This document shows positions 52,172 through 60,414 of a stretch of DNA of 64,000 nucleotides, piece by piece. Positions within the stretch are counted from its first letter, which is position 1; every line of letters starts with the position of its first letter. Position numbers and translations under genes: made by a program. The notes under the pieces are model-generated. The model was given only the letters and a program-made list of their open reading frames with translations. It was not told the DNA's origin and made no database searches. The stretch comes from Flavivirga rizhaonensis (GTDB taxonomy: Bacteria > Bacteroidota > Bacteroidia > Flavobacteriales > Flavobacteriaceae): the NCBI RefSeq assembly GCF_004791695.1, contig NZ_SRSO01000002.1, forward strand, positions 124,001-188,000. The letters run 5' to 3'.

Positions 52172-53032
52172 TTATTGATTTAAAGTGCCAGTATTTAAAA
52201 CAGGAGAAGCATCTTTATCACCGCAGAGTATAACCATAAGATTACTAACCATAGCTGCTTTTCGCTCTTCATCTAAATCTACAATACTTTTCTTTCCTAA
52301 TTCTTCAAGAGCCATTTCAACCATACTCACAGCCCCTTCTACAATTTTATGTCTGGCAGCTACTATCGCTGTCGCTTGTTGACGTTTTAACATCGCATTT
52401 GCAATTTCTTGAGCATACGCTAAATAACCAATTCTAGCTTCTAATACTTCAATACCTGCAATAGATAGACGCTCATGTATTTCTTTTTCTAAAGCTTCAC
52501 TAACTTCGTTAACACTGGATCGTAGTGTAATATCTTCAGTATGCCCATCATCTGCAAAATTATCGTAAGGATACATGCTTGCCAATTTACGAACAGCCGC
52601 ATCTGTTTGCACACGAACGAAGTTTTCATAATTGTCTACATCAAAGGCCGCTTTATAAGTGTCTTGGACTTTCCAAACTAAAATCGTACTAATCATAATA
52701 GGGTTACCAAGCTTATCATTCACTTTTAAACGCTCACTATCAAAATTACTAGCACGCAGAGAAATTTTCTTTTTTGTGAAGAGAGGATTTACCCAATAGA
52801 AGCCATTTTTATTAATAGTACCTACATATTTTCCAAAAAGCAATAATACCCTCGAGTTATTTGGCTGTACCATTACAAAACCAGGTTTAATAGATATCGC
52901 AATGATTATAAATAAAATAAAAATGAAATTTTTAGTTATAATTAAGGTAATGATACTTCCAAAAAACATAATTAAAACAACGGATAGCATGAGATATCCG
53001 TTAGCGGGTGTAATGATTTTTTCTTCTTTCAT
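52172..53032 (-). CDS. SPFH/Band 7 domain membrane protein
   Basis: SPFH proteins form membrane-associated rings or microdomains related to stomatin, HflK/C and flotillin. The 286-residue protein has two N-terminal hydrophobic segments near residues 13-55, then the SPFH core (IKPGFVMVQPNNSRVLLLFG, GNPIMISTILVWKVQDTYKA, VRKLASMYPYD, ERLSIAGIEVLEARIG). A helical end follows with LKRQQATAIVAARHKIVEGA. The role is unknown; suggested roles include membrane quality control. The Arc-type gene follows on the same strand. Confidence 0.88.
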   Translation of the reverse strand: MKEEKIITPANGYLMLSVVLIMFFGSIITLIITKNFIFILFIIIAISIKPGFVMVQPNNSRVLLLFGKYVGTINKNGFYWVNPLFTKKKISLRASNFDSERLKVNDKLGNPIMISTILVWKVQDTYKAAFDVDNYENFVRVQTDAAVRKLASMYPYDNFADDGHTEDITLRSSVNEVSEALEKEIHERLSIAGIEVLEARIGYLAYAQEIANAMLKRQQATAIVAARHKIVEGAVSMVEMALEELGKKSIVDLDEERKAAMVSNLMVILCGDKDASPVLNTGTLNQ

Positions 53033-53368
53033 GATTTGTGTTTTAATTTAAAATGATATTATTTTGATATCATAAAGATATAAATAAATTTTTGATATTT
53101 TGAAATATTTAATGTTGTTTTTTATAAAATTGTTTTTGATTCATAATAGCTATGAGTCAAAAAGTGAGTAAAATATGTGTGTAAAGTAAAAAGAAGAAAA
53201 AGATAATCTTAATAGGAGAGACTTGTCTAAAGATTGGACTTATCTACCTGAATAAAAATACAGAAGTGATATAATATTTATAATACTCAAGTGGATTCCT
53301 GCCTTCGCAGGAATGACAAAGAGCACAAGAAAAGTGAGAAATAATCAAAAGGCACTTAACTTGCTTGT
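53033..53368. other. Intergenic region of about 336 bases, no gene seen
   Basis: It lies between the SPFH start and the lptB stop, both minus strand. No convincing coding frame was found. It holds a compact hairpin of the scattered-repeat type at 53295-53314. The region must contain the SPFH promoter, but no exact TAnnTTTG box was found on the minus strand. Confidence 0.5.
53295..53314. repeat. Compact hairpin repeat (ATTCCTGC / GCAGGAAT)
   Basis: ATTCCTGC (53295-53302) and GCAGGAAT (53307-53314) form a perfect 8-bp stem with a CTTC loop, flanked by GTGG and GACAAA. Sequences of this form (GGATTCCTGC...GCAGGAATGAC) recur between genes in many bacterial genomes. Here only one copy is in the window. 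Confidence 0.6.
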
Positions 53369-54109
53369 CTAATCTCGGATTTTCTTCTTGCGAAGTTCAA
53401 AATTCTGACCTAAATATACCTTACGTACCATTTCATCGTTGGCTAGCTCTTCTGGCTTACCAGCTTTAAGAATACTACCTTCAAACATTAAATATGTTCT
53501 ATCGGTAATAGCTAGTGTTTCTTGTACATTGTGATCGGTAATTAAAATACCAATATTTTTTTTGGTAAGCTGTGCCACAATACGTTGTATATCTTCAACA
53601 GCCACTGGGTCTACACCAGCAAATGGTTCATCTAATAAAATAAAACTTGGATCTGTTGCTAGGGCACGTGCAATCTCTGTACGTCGACGTTCACCACCCG
53701 ATAATAAATCCCCTCGACTTTTTCGAATATGACCTAAACCAAATTCTTCAATAAGAGACTCCATTTTATGATGTTGTTCCTGCTTACTTAGTTTTGTAAG
53801 TTGTAAAACACTTAGAATATTATCTTCAATACTTAATTTTCTAAAAACAGAAGCTTCTTGTGCCAAATAGCCAATACCATTCTGTGCACGTTTGTACATT
53901 GGGTATTTAGTAATTTCTGTATTGTCTAAGAAAATATGACCACCATTGGGTTTTATCAAGCCAACAATCATATAAAAAGATGTCGTTTTCCCTGCTCCAT
54001 TAGGTCCTAAAAGACCAACAATTTCACCTTGATTAACTTCAAGAGAAACATCTTTAACTACTTTTCGTCCACTATAGGACTTCATCAAATTTTGGGCTTT
54101 TAAAATCAT
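53369..54109 (-). CDS. lptB: LPS export ABC transporter ATPase
   Basis: LptB powers extraction of lipopolysaccharide from the inner membrane together with LptF and LptG. The 246-residue protein has Walker [10 protein letters not shown] (residues 35-43), [15 protein letters not shown] (Q-loop region), signature [15 protein letters not shown] near 141 and Walker [29 protein letters not shown] distinguishes LptB from other small ABC ATPases. A TatC-AhpD operon lies upstream on the same strand. Its membrane partners are not in the window. Confidence 0.94.
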   Translation of the reverse strand: MILKAQNLMKSYSGRKVVKDVSLEVNQGEIVGLLGPNGAGKTTSFYMIVGLIKPNGGHIFLDNTEITKYPMYKRAQNGIGYLAQEASVFRKLSIEDNILSVLQLTKLSKQEQHHKMESLIEEFGLGHIRKSRGDLLSGGERRRTEIARALATDPSFILLDEPFAGVDPVAVEDIQRIVAQLTKKNIGILITDHNVQETLAITDRTYLMFEGSILKAGKPEELANDEMVRKVYLGQNFELRKKKIRD

Positions 54110-54219
54110 AAGTTATATACTGAACGCTAAAAATAGTAAAATCATATACACTATTATAGCAGATGTTCTAATTTTATCTTGTTTGTTATTTTTAAAGGTA
54201 GTTAGTGGGGCAAATCTAT

Positions 54220-54567
54220 TTAATTCTGAGCTTCCAAGGCATCCCAAAATTCGTAAGCACGACGTAAATGAGGAATAACTATGGTGCCGCCAACTAAAGT
54301 AGCAATGCTTAAAGCTTCAACAACTTCCTCCTTTTTTAAACCAATTTTATAACTGGTTTCCATATGGTATTTTATACAATCATCACAACGTAAAACTGTC
54401 GAGGCTACTAAACCTAAAAGCTCTTTCGTTTTAACATTTAAAGCGCCTTCAGCATAAGCATTAGTATCTAAATTGAAGATGCGTTTAATAACCTTGTTAT
54501 TATCTGCTAAAATTTTATCGTTCATTCTAGAACGATATTCGTTGAATTCGTTAAAAATATCAGACAT
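54220..54567 (-). CDS. Carboxymuconolactone decarboxylase/AhpD-like protein
   Basis: A 115-residue all-helical protein with the AhpD-type active-site motif Cys61-x2-Cys64-x3-His68 (RCDDCIKYH). Members act as thiol-dependent peroxidase partners or have unknown roles. ATG 54567 (MSDIFNEF) was chosen; an earlier ATG at 54603 would add 12 lysine-rich residues and lie well inside tatC. The chosen start still overlaps the tatC stop by 8 bases, so the two are coupled. The length is normal for the AhpD/CMD family in Bacteroidota. Confidence 0.88.
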   Translation of the reverse strand: MSDIFNEFNEYRSRMNDKILADNNKVIKRIFNLDTNAYAEGALNVKTKELLGLVASTVLRCDDCIKYHMETSYKIGLKKEEVVEALSIATLVGGTIVIPHLRRAYEFWDALEAQN

Positions 54568-55384
54568 GTTGTTTTTCTTTTCTTTTTTGATTTCTAATAA
54601 CAATCTTAGAAATATAAATACTCACTTGGTATAAAATTATAATTGGAATGGCTACAATAACTTGACTGGCAATGTCTGGTGGTGTAATAATAGCAGAAAG
54701 TATTAATACAACTACCAAGGCATATTTTCTGTATTTTCTCAATATTTCGGGAGTTACCAAACCTATTTTTGTTAAAAAATAGATGATAATGGGTAGCTCA
54801 AAAATTAAACCTGAAGCCAATGCAGAAGAGCGTACCAAGGCAATATAAGAACTAATATCAATTTGATTGTCTACTAAGTCTGCTATACTATAATTAGCCA
54901 AAAAGTTAAGTGATAGAGGTGTTACAATATAATAACCAAACAATACGCCTATGAAAAATAAAATTGATGATATAATTATAAAACCACGAGAGTGTTTACG
55001 CTCGTTATTATGTAAACCTGGACTAATAAATTTCCAAAGCTGATAAATAACGTACGGAAAAGAAATAATAAAACCTGCTAAAATAGCTGTCCAAATATCT
55101 GCTGAAAATTGTCCTGCCATAGTACGATTTTGTATTATCATTGGCATTTCTTCAGCACAAAAGGTGGTGTTAATACCTATAAAATTTGCCGTATTACATA
55201 GAAAATGATAGGTTGGGAAAGTCATGTCTAAAGGTGCGAAAATGATTTCCTTAAAAATAAACCTACTAAAAATAAAAGCTAAAGTAGCAACTATTACAAC
55301 TGCTAAACAAATTCTAATTAAATGCCACCTTAAATCTTCAAGATGATCTAAAAAAGACATCTCATTTATCTCTTTTTTTGCCAT
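54560..55384 (-). CDS. tatC: Sec-independent (Tat) translocase subunit TatC
   Basis: TatC binds twin-arginine signal peptides and starts export of folded proteins. The 274-residue protein has six membrane segments. The N-terminal MSFLDHLEDLRWHLIRI is the signature TatC start; FKEIIFAPLD, FIGINTTFCAEEMPMI-type loop, YQLWKFISPGLHNNERKH and TPLSLNFLANYSI follow. The gene shares one base with kdsD (55384), so translation is coupled. TatA is not in the window. Confidence 0.95.
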   Translation of the reverse strand: MAKKEINEMSFLDHLEDLRWHLIRICLAVVIVATLAFIFSRFIFKEIIFAPLDMTFPTYHFLCNTANFIGINTTFCAEEMPMIIQNRTMAGQFSADIWTAILAGFIISFPYVIYQLWKFISPGLHNNERKHSRGFIIISSILFFIGVLFGYYIVTPLSLNFLANYSIADLVDNQIDISSYIALVRSSALASGLIFELPIIIYFLTKIGLVTPEILRKYRKYALVVVLILSAIITPPDIASQVIVAIPIIILYQVSIYISKIVIRNQKRKEKQHV

Positions 55385-56349
55385 TATATAATGCCTTCTT
55401 TTATTAAATCGTGTAAATGAATCACGCCTGCATACTTTCCATTTTCTTCAACAAGCAACTGAGATATGCCATTTGCCTCCATAACCTCTAAAGCTTCAAC
55501 AGCCATAGCGTCAGCGTTAATGCGTTTTGGATTAACACCCATAATATCATTTGCAGTAAGCGATGAAAAATCATCAACTTTACTTAACATTCTACGCAAA
55601 TCGCCATCAGTAATAATACCTGTAATTTCATCATTTTCTACAACAGCAGTAACGCCTAACATTTTTTCAGTAATCTCTATGATGATGTCTTTTATGTTTG
55701 TAGATGGAATTACTTTAGGCTTTTCGTTTACAGATGATATATCTTGAACACGTAAATATAATTTTTTTCCTAAGGCACCTCCAGGATGATATTTTGCAAA
55801 ATCATTACTAGAAAAACCTCGTAGTTCTAATAAGCAAACTGCTAGAGCATCACCAATAACTAACTGAGCGGTTGTACTCGTAGTTGGTGCTAAATTATTT
55901 GGACAAGCTTCTTTTTCAACATAAGCATTTAGAATATAATCTGCTTGTTGTCCTAAAAAGGAATCTTCATTTCCCGTTATAGCAATCATTTTATTGTTAG
56001 CACTTTTAATAAGAGGAACTAAAACTTTAATTTCTGGCGTATTTCCACTTTTAGAAATACAAATAACGACATCATCTTTAAGAATAAGCCCTAGATCACC
56101 ATGAATGGCGTCTGCCGCGTGCATAAAAATGGACGGTGTTCCAGTTGAGTTTAATGTGGCTACAATTTTATTAGCAATAATGGCACTTTTTCCAATTCCT
56201 GTAATAATTACTCGACCTTTGGAATTATAAATGAGTTGCACCGCATCGGCAAAATCATCAGTTATTAAATTAGCTAGGTTTGAAATAGCTTGACTTTCTG
56301 TATTTATTGTTAGTTTTGCGGTTTGTTTAATAGAATTTTTACTATTCAA
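55384..56349 (-). CDS. kdsD: Arabinose-5-phosphate isomerase (KpsF/GutQ family)
   Basis: Converts ribulose-5-phosphate to arabinose-5-phosphate, the first step to KDO for LPS. The 321-residue protein has an N-terminal SIS domain (VIITGIGKSAIIANKIVATL near residue 48, CISKSGNTPEI near 98, ATTSTTAQLVIGDALAVCLL near 153) and two CBS domains near 200-320 (TDGDLRRML, SQLLVEENGKYAGVIHLHDL). These are diagnostic. It heads the kdsD-tatC-ahpD operon. KDO here is probably for lipid A core, but the KdsC-type domain in the nonulosonic cassette makes a link to surface glycans possible. Confidence 0.93.
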   Translation of the reverse strand: MNSKNSIKQTAKLTINTESQAISNLANLITDDFADAVQLIYNSKGRVIITGIGKSAIIANKIVATLNSTGTPSIFMHAADAIHGDLGLILKDDVVICISKSGNTPEIKVLVPLIKSANNKMIAITGNEDSFLGQQADYILNAYVEKEACPNNLAPTTSTTAQLVIGDALAVCLLELRGFSSNDFAKYHPGGALGKKLYLRVQDISSVNEKPKVIPSTNIKDIIIEITEKMLGVTAVVENDEITGIITDGDLRRMLSKVDDFSSLTANDIMGVNPKRINADAMAVEALEVMEANGISQLLVEENGKYAGVIHLHDLIKEGII

Positions 56350-56431
56350 AATTTATATTTTTTTTAGTTGATGCTTTTAAAGATTTTATTATCTTTAATG
56401 GTAATCAAATTAAATTTTGTTGTACTTTGGA

Positions 56432-56455
56432 TTTTCGTTACAAAACTAACGAAAA
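56432..56455 (-). promoter_or_regulatory. Palindrome covering the probable promoter box of the kdsD operon
   Basis: TTTTCGTTA (56432-56440) and TAACGAAAA (56447-56455) are perfect inverted 9-base arms with a 6-base spacer. On the minus strand TAGTTTTG (56441-56448), an exact TAnnTTTG match, lies in the middle and reads toward kdsD, whose start is about 90 bases away. The T-run precedes the stem in that direction, so it is not a terminator for kdsD. It could be a repressor operator in the divergent region shared with recQ. Confidence 0.45.
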
Positions 56456-56551
56456 AAAAATGAGGGGATCTCTAAACGCGCTATTAAATTAATCATTGAA
56501 GTTTTAATATTTTAGTGTATGATAATAAGTAAATAAATTTTTATACAGTTC

Positions 56552-58756
56552 ATGTTATTAACCAAAAGTGATCTGCATTCTGCTCTTAAAAAATATTTTG
56601 GATTCAACCAATTCAAGGGCTTGCAGGAAGATGTTGTCGAAAGTGTTTTATCAAAAAATCATACGTTTGTAATTATGCCAACTGGTGGCGGGAAGTCACT
56701 ATGTTATCAGTTACCTGCATTAATGCAAGAAGGAACAGCTATAGTTGTGTCACCATTAATCGCGTTAATGAAAAATCAGGTAGATGCCATTCGTGGAATC
56801 TCTAATGAGGAGGGCGTTGCACATGTACTGAATTCTTCATTGAATAAAACAGAAGTAAAGCGTGTTAAGGAAGATATTGTAAATGGAGTTACCAAATTAC
56901 TATATGTTGCGCCAGAATCTTTAACTAAGGAGGAAAATGTTGAGTTTTTGCGTTCAGTAAAAATATCTTTCATGGCGATTGATGAGGCACACTGTATTAG
57001 TGAATGGGGTCATGATTTTAGACCAGAGTATAGAAATTTACGACATATTATTGCTAGAATAGGAGAAAGTATTCCTATTATTGGGTTAACAGCTACTGCA
57101 ACGCCTAAAGTTCAAGAAGATATTATAAAGAATTTGGGTATAAGTAATGCGAAAACCTTTAAAGCATCTTTCAACAGACCTAACTTATATTACGAGGTAA
57201 GACCCAAAACAAAAAATGTAGATGCCGACATTATTAGATTCATAAAACAAAATGAAGGAAAGTCTGGTATTGTATATTGTTTAAGTAGAAAACGAGTGGA
57301 AGAACTAGCTCAAGTACTACAAGTAAATGGTATAAAGGCAGTACCATATCATGCTGGATTAGATGCGAAATCAAGATCTAGCTATCAAGATAAGTTCTTA
57401 ATGGAAGATGTCGATGTGGTTGTGGCTACTATTGCTTTTGGTATGGGAATAGATAAACCAGATGTACGTTTCGTAATTCATCATGATATTCCTAAAAGTA
57501 TAGAAAGTTATTATCAAGAAACTGGTAGGGCAGGGCGTGATGGAGGTGAAGGACATTGTTTAGCATATTATGCATATAAAGACATTGAAAAATTAGAGAA
57601 ATTCATGTCTGGTAAGCCTGTTGCAGAACAAGAAATTGGACATGCATTATTGCAAGAAGTGGTTGCTTTTGCAGAAACATCTATCTCTAGAAGAAAATTT
57701 ATTTTACATTATTTTGGAGAAGAGTTTGATAATGAGACTGGAGAAGGTGGCGATATGGATGATAATGTTAGACACCCCAAAAAGAAACATGAAGCAAAAG
57801 AAGATGCCGTAGTATTATTAGAGACGATAGAAAAAACGAACGAAAAATATAAATCTAAAGACTTGGTAAACGTTATAGTTGGAAAAGAGAATGCCTTAAT
57901 TAATTCTCATAAAACCAATGAACAGCCATTTTTTGGAAAAGGTAAAGACAAAGATAACAAATATTGGATGGCACTGTTAAGGCAGATATTGGTTGCTGGG
58001 TATCTTAGAAAGGATATTGAAACTTATGGTGTTATTAAATTAAGTGACCCTGGTAGATCTTTTATAAAGAAACCATCATCGTTTATGATGACTGAAGATC
58101 ATATCTTTGAAGGAGAACAGGAAGATGGTACTATTATTACAGCTGCAAAAAGTGGAGGAGCCGTAGCTGATGAATTATTAATGGGTATGCTTAAAGATTT
58201 GCGTAAAAAGAATGCAAAAAAGCTAGAAGTACCACCATTTGTTATTTTCCAAGACCCTTCGCTTGAAGATATGGCATTAAAATACCCAATTAACTTATCA
58301 GAATTAGCAAATGTGCATGGTGTTGGTGAAGGAAAAGCTAAAAAATACGGTAAAGATTTTGTAGAATTAATCTCCAGATATGTTGAAGAAAATGATATAG
58401 TTCGCCCAGATGATTTGGTCGTAAAATCAACAGGAATTAACTCAGCTAATAAACTATATATCATTCAAAATATAGATAGGAAATTGCCTTTAGATGATAT
58501 TGCTTCATCAAAAGGGATGTCTATGGACGAATTCGTTAAAGAAATGGAAGCTATTGTTTATTCTGGAACTAAATTGAATATCAATTATTGGATTGATGAT
58601 ATTTTAGATGAAGATCAGCAAGAAGAAATACATGATTATTTTATGGAATCTGAATCTGATAATATTGATAATGCTATTGAAGAATTTGATGGCGATTATG
58701 ACGATGAAGAATTACGTCTATATCGTATAAAGTTTATTAGTGAAGTAGCTAATTAA
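56552..58756 (+). CDS. recQ: ATP-dependent DNA helicase RecQ
   Basis: RecQ unwinds DNA 3' to 5' in recombination and replication repair. The 734-residue protein has Walker A PTGGGKS (Lys48), DEAH box at residues 144-147 in IDEAHCISEWGHDF, the FNRPNLYYEV motif IV region near 206 and QETGRAGRDG near 320. The RQC domain and an HRDC-like domain follow (LSELANVHGVGEGKAKKYG near 585). It is longer than E. coli RecQ (about 610 residues) because of an acidic C-terminal extension (MESESDNIDNAIEEFDGDYD), common in Bacteroidota. RQC Cys residues that bind zinc in E. coli are not obvious here. Confidence 0.95.
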   Translation: MLLTKSDLHSALKKYFGFNQFKGLQEDVVESVLSKNHTFVIMPTGGGKSLCYQLPALMQEGTAIVVSPLIALMKNQVDAIRGISNEEGVAHVLNSSLNKTEVKRVKEDIVNGVTKLLYVAPESLTKEENVEFLRSVKISFMAIDEAHCISEWGHDFRPEYRNLRHIIARIGESIPIIGLTATATPKVQEDIIKNLGISNAKTFKASFNRPNLYYEVRPKTKNVDADIIRFIKQNEGKSGIVYCLSRKRVEELAQVLQVNGIKAVPYHAGLDAKSRSSYQDKFLMEDVDVVVATIAFGMGIDKPDVRFVIHHDIPKSIESYYQETGRAGRDGGEGHCLAYYAYKDIEKLEKFMSGKPVAEQEIGHALLQEVVAFAETSISRRKFILHYFGEEFDNETGEGGDMDDNVRHPKKKHEAKEDAVVLLETIEKTNEKYKSKDLVNVIVGKENALINSHKTNEQPFFGKGKDKDNKYWMALLRQILVAGYLRKDIETYGVIKLSDPGRSFIKKPSSFMMTEDHIFEGEQEDGTIITAAKSGGAVADELLMGMLKDLRKKNAKKLEVPPFVIFQDPSLEDMALKYPINLSELANVHGVGEGKAKKYGKDFVELISRYVEENDIVRPDDLVVKSTGINSANKLYIIQNIDRKLPLDDIASSKGMSMDEFVKEMEAIVYSGTKLNINYWIDDILDEDQQEEIHDYFMESESDNIDNAIEEFDGDYDDEELRLYRIKFISEVAN

Positions 58757-58779
58757 TAATTTCAATCTACAGTCTACAG

Positions 58780-58807
58780 TCTTCGGTCTTCGGTCTTCGG
58801 TCTTCGG
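58780..58807. repeat. Four tandem copies of TCTTCGG
   Basis: TCTTCGG repeats exactly four times (58780-58786, 58787-58793, 58794-58800, 58801-58807). The flanks contain AGTCTACAGT, a similar near-repeat. It lies 24 bases after the recQ stop. The copy number may vary by slippage. It may be a low-complexity intergenic relic or a protein-binding site. Confidence 0.7.
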
Positions 58808-58841
58808 ACTAATAAAACTTCGTACTTCAAACTTCATTCCT

Positions 58842-58849
58842 TATCTTTG
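58842..58849 (+). promoter_or_regulatory. Candidate -7 box for the peptidyl-prolyl isomerase gene
   Basis: TATCTTTG matches TAnnTTTG and lies 24 bases before ATG 58874. No good TTG was found at the expected upstream distance. Most likely the promoter of the immunophilin gene. Confidence 0.42.
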
Positions 58850-58873
58850 CGGCTTTAAATAAAATAAAGAACA

Positions 58874-59806
58874 ATGCAAGACGGTTTATACGCAAAATTT
58901 AATACAACAAAAGGAGAGATACTTGTTGCTTTAGAATATCAAAAAACACCAGGAACAGTAGGTAATTTTGTTGCTTTGGCAGAAGGTAATCTTGAAAATA
59001 AAGTAAAACCTCAGGGGACACCTTATTATGATGGTTTAAAATTCCATAGAGTTATTCCAGATTTTATGATTCAAGGTGGATGCCCACAAGGTTCAGGTTC
59101 TGGAAACCCAGGGTATCAATTTGATGATGAATTTCATCCAGATTTAAAGCATGACACACCTGGAGTTTTGTCTATGGCGAATGCAGGGCCAGGTACTAAC
59201 GGAAGTCAGTTTTTTATCACTCATGTTGAAACACCGTGGTTAGATAACAATCATACTGTTTTTGGTAAAGTAACAGAAGGTCAAGATATTGTTGATGCTA
59301 TAGCTCAAGGAGATTCTATCGATAGCCTAGAAATAATTCGTGTAGGTAGTGATGCAGAAGCTTATAATGCTGTTGAGTCTTTTAGAACCTTTGAAGGCTC
59401 TAGAGAAAAAAGATTGGCAGAAGCAAAACAAGCGGTAGAAGCTGAATTAGATAAAATTGCAACAGGTTTTAATAAAACGGAGAGTGGTTTACGTTATCAA
59501 ATAATTCAAGAAGGAAGTGGCATAAATGCAGAAACAGGTAAAACAGTATCTGTTCATTATAAAGGGCAATTGCCTGATGGCACTGTTTTCGATTCTTCGT
59601 ACAAGCGTAACCAACCAATTGATTTTCCTTTAGGTGTAGGTCAAGTAATTCCAGGTTGGGATGAAGGGATTGGTTTGTTAAAAGTAGGAGACAAGGCACG
59701 TTTTGTAATACCAAGTCATTTGGGGTATGGAAGTAGAGGTGCTGGAGGTGTAATACCACCAGATGCTACTCTTATTTTTGATGTTGAATTGATGGATGTG
59801 AAATAA
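58874..59806 (+). CDS. Cyclophilin-FKBP fusion peptidyl-prolyl isomerase
   Basis: The 310-residue protein joins two unrelated proline isomerases. Residues 1 to about 165 are a cyclophilin (FHRVIPDFMIQGG with the catalytic Arg near residue 58, NGSQFFITHVETPWLDN near 116). After a charged helical linker (about 170-200) an FKBP follows: VSVHYKGQLPDGTVFDSS, GVGQVIPGWDEGIGLLKVGD and GVIPPDATLIFDVELMD at the C terminus. Such dual-family immunophilins were first described in Flavobacterium and Toxoplasma. There is no signal peptide, so it acts in the cytoplasm. It catalyses cis-trans isomerisation of proline bonds and probably helps fold proteins. Confidence 0.95.
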   Translation: MQDGLYAKFNTTKGEILVALEYQKTPGTVGNFVALAEGNLENKVKPQGTPYYDGLKFHRVIPDFMIQGGCPQGSGSGNPGYQFDDEFHPDLKHDTPGVLSMANAGPGTNGSQFFITHVETPWLDNNHTVFGKVTEGQDIVDAIAQGDSIDSLEIIRVGSDAEAYNAVESFRTFEGSREKRLAEAKQAVEAELDKIATGFNKTESGLRYQIIQEGSGINAETGKTVSVHYKGQLPDGTVFDSSYKRNQPIDFPLGVGQVIPGWDEGIGLLKVGDKARFVIPSHLGYGSRGAGGVIPPDATLIFDVELMDVK

Positions 59807-59828
59807 TTTATATTAACATATGGACTTT

Positions 59829-59856
59829 AAAAACACCTATTTGTAGGTGTTTTTTT
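59829..59856 (+). terminator. Rho-independent terminator after the immunophilin gene
   Basis: AAAAACACCTA (59829-59839) pairs with TAGGTGTTTTT (59844-59854) across a TTTG loop, and the stem leads directly into a run of T ending at 59856. It is 22 bases past the stop codon. Confidence 0.75.
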
Positions 59857-59959
59857 ATGCAATAATTTGACTTTAATCTATGTAATTATTGATTTCAACT
59901 TATGGAGTATGTATTTATTTTGTTCATCGATTATTTTCATTTTTAAAGATTTATAAAGA

Positions 59960-59967
59960 TATTTTTG
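59960..59967 (+). promoter_or_regulatory. Promoter box only 4 bases from a start codon (leaderless mRNA likely)
   Basis: TATTTTTG matches TAnnTTTG and ends 4 bases before ATG 59972. In Bacteroidota transcription begins several bases after this box, so the mRNA would begin at or very near the A of ATG. No -33 TTG was found at the expected distance. Confidence 0.42.
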
Positions 59968-59971
59968 CACT

Positions 59972-60394
59972 ATGGTTAGCGTTAAGGATACAAGTTTATA
60001 TTCAGAAGTCATTAAGGAATTTAATTATTCTTTTGGTACTATGTTTGTCTTTAAAGAATACGTAGTTTCTGAAATCAATGAGGGTGTAGTTCTTAATTGG
60101 GAAGATCATGCCAAAATTTTCACTAATGATATAGCAAATTTTTTAGGAACCAAAGGCGTTAATACGATTCTTATTTCTAATAGAATTAACTCTTATTCGA
60201 CTATTGCATCCGACTGGTTGAAATTTTTTAAAAATAACTATAGTTTAAAAGCTTATTTAATTGTTTCGGATGAAAAAACGGCAAGGTTGGGTATCATGAC
60301 TGAAAATTTATTTTTTAATAAAAAAATAAAAAAATTCAATTCGTTGTATGAGGCTGTAAATTATGTAAAGAGTGGTTTAATTGAAATTAAATAA
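59972..60394 (+). CDS. Small STAS/SpoIIAA-like protein, function unknown
   Basis: A 140-residue cytoplasmic protein with alternating strands and helices (VVLNWEDHAKIFTNDIANFL, VNTILISNRINSYSTIASDW, LKAYLIVSDEKTARLGIM, YEAVNYVKSGL). The fold pattern resembles STAS/SpoIIAA-like domains common in flavobacteria, but without a clear phospho-Ser site. It is preceded by a promoter-like box ending 4 bases before the ATG. No enzymatic motif was found. Confidence in a real gene is good because of length and context; confidence in function is low. Confidence 0.72.
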   Translation: MVSVKDTSLYSEVIKEFNYSFGTMFVFKEYVVSEINEGVVLNWEDHAKIFTNDIANFLGTKGVNTILISNRINSYSTIASDWLKFFKNNYSLKAYLIVSDEKTARLGIMTENLFFNKKIKKFNSLYEAVNYVKSGLIEIK

Positions 60395-60409
60395 CAATTT
60401 ATACATTTG
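60381..60409 (+). promoter_or_regulatory. Bacteroidota-type promoter directly before a start codon
   Basis: TTG (60381-60383), 18 bases, then TACATTTG (60402-60409) fits the TTTG-N19-TAnnTTTG arrangement. The ATG at 60415 is only 5 bases after the box. The promoter overlaps the end of the upstream gene. A leaderless transcript is implied. Confidence 0.55.
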
Positions 60410-60414
60410 CTCTT

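Noticed and set aside
58099..58464. A 121-codon open frame antisense to recQ
   Set aside because: Low-complexity Ser/Phe/Pro-rich translation opposite a strongly conserved helicase. Typical shadow of an AT-rich coding strand.
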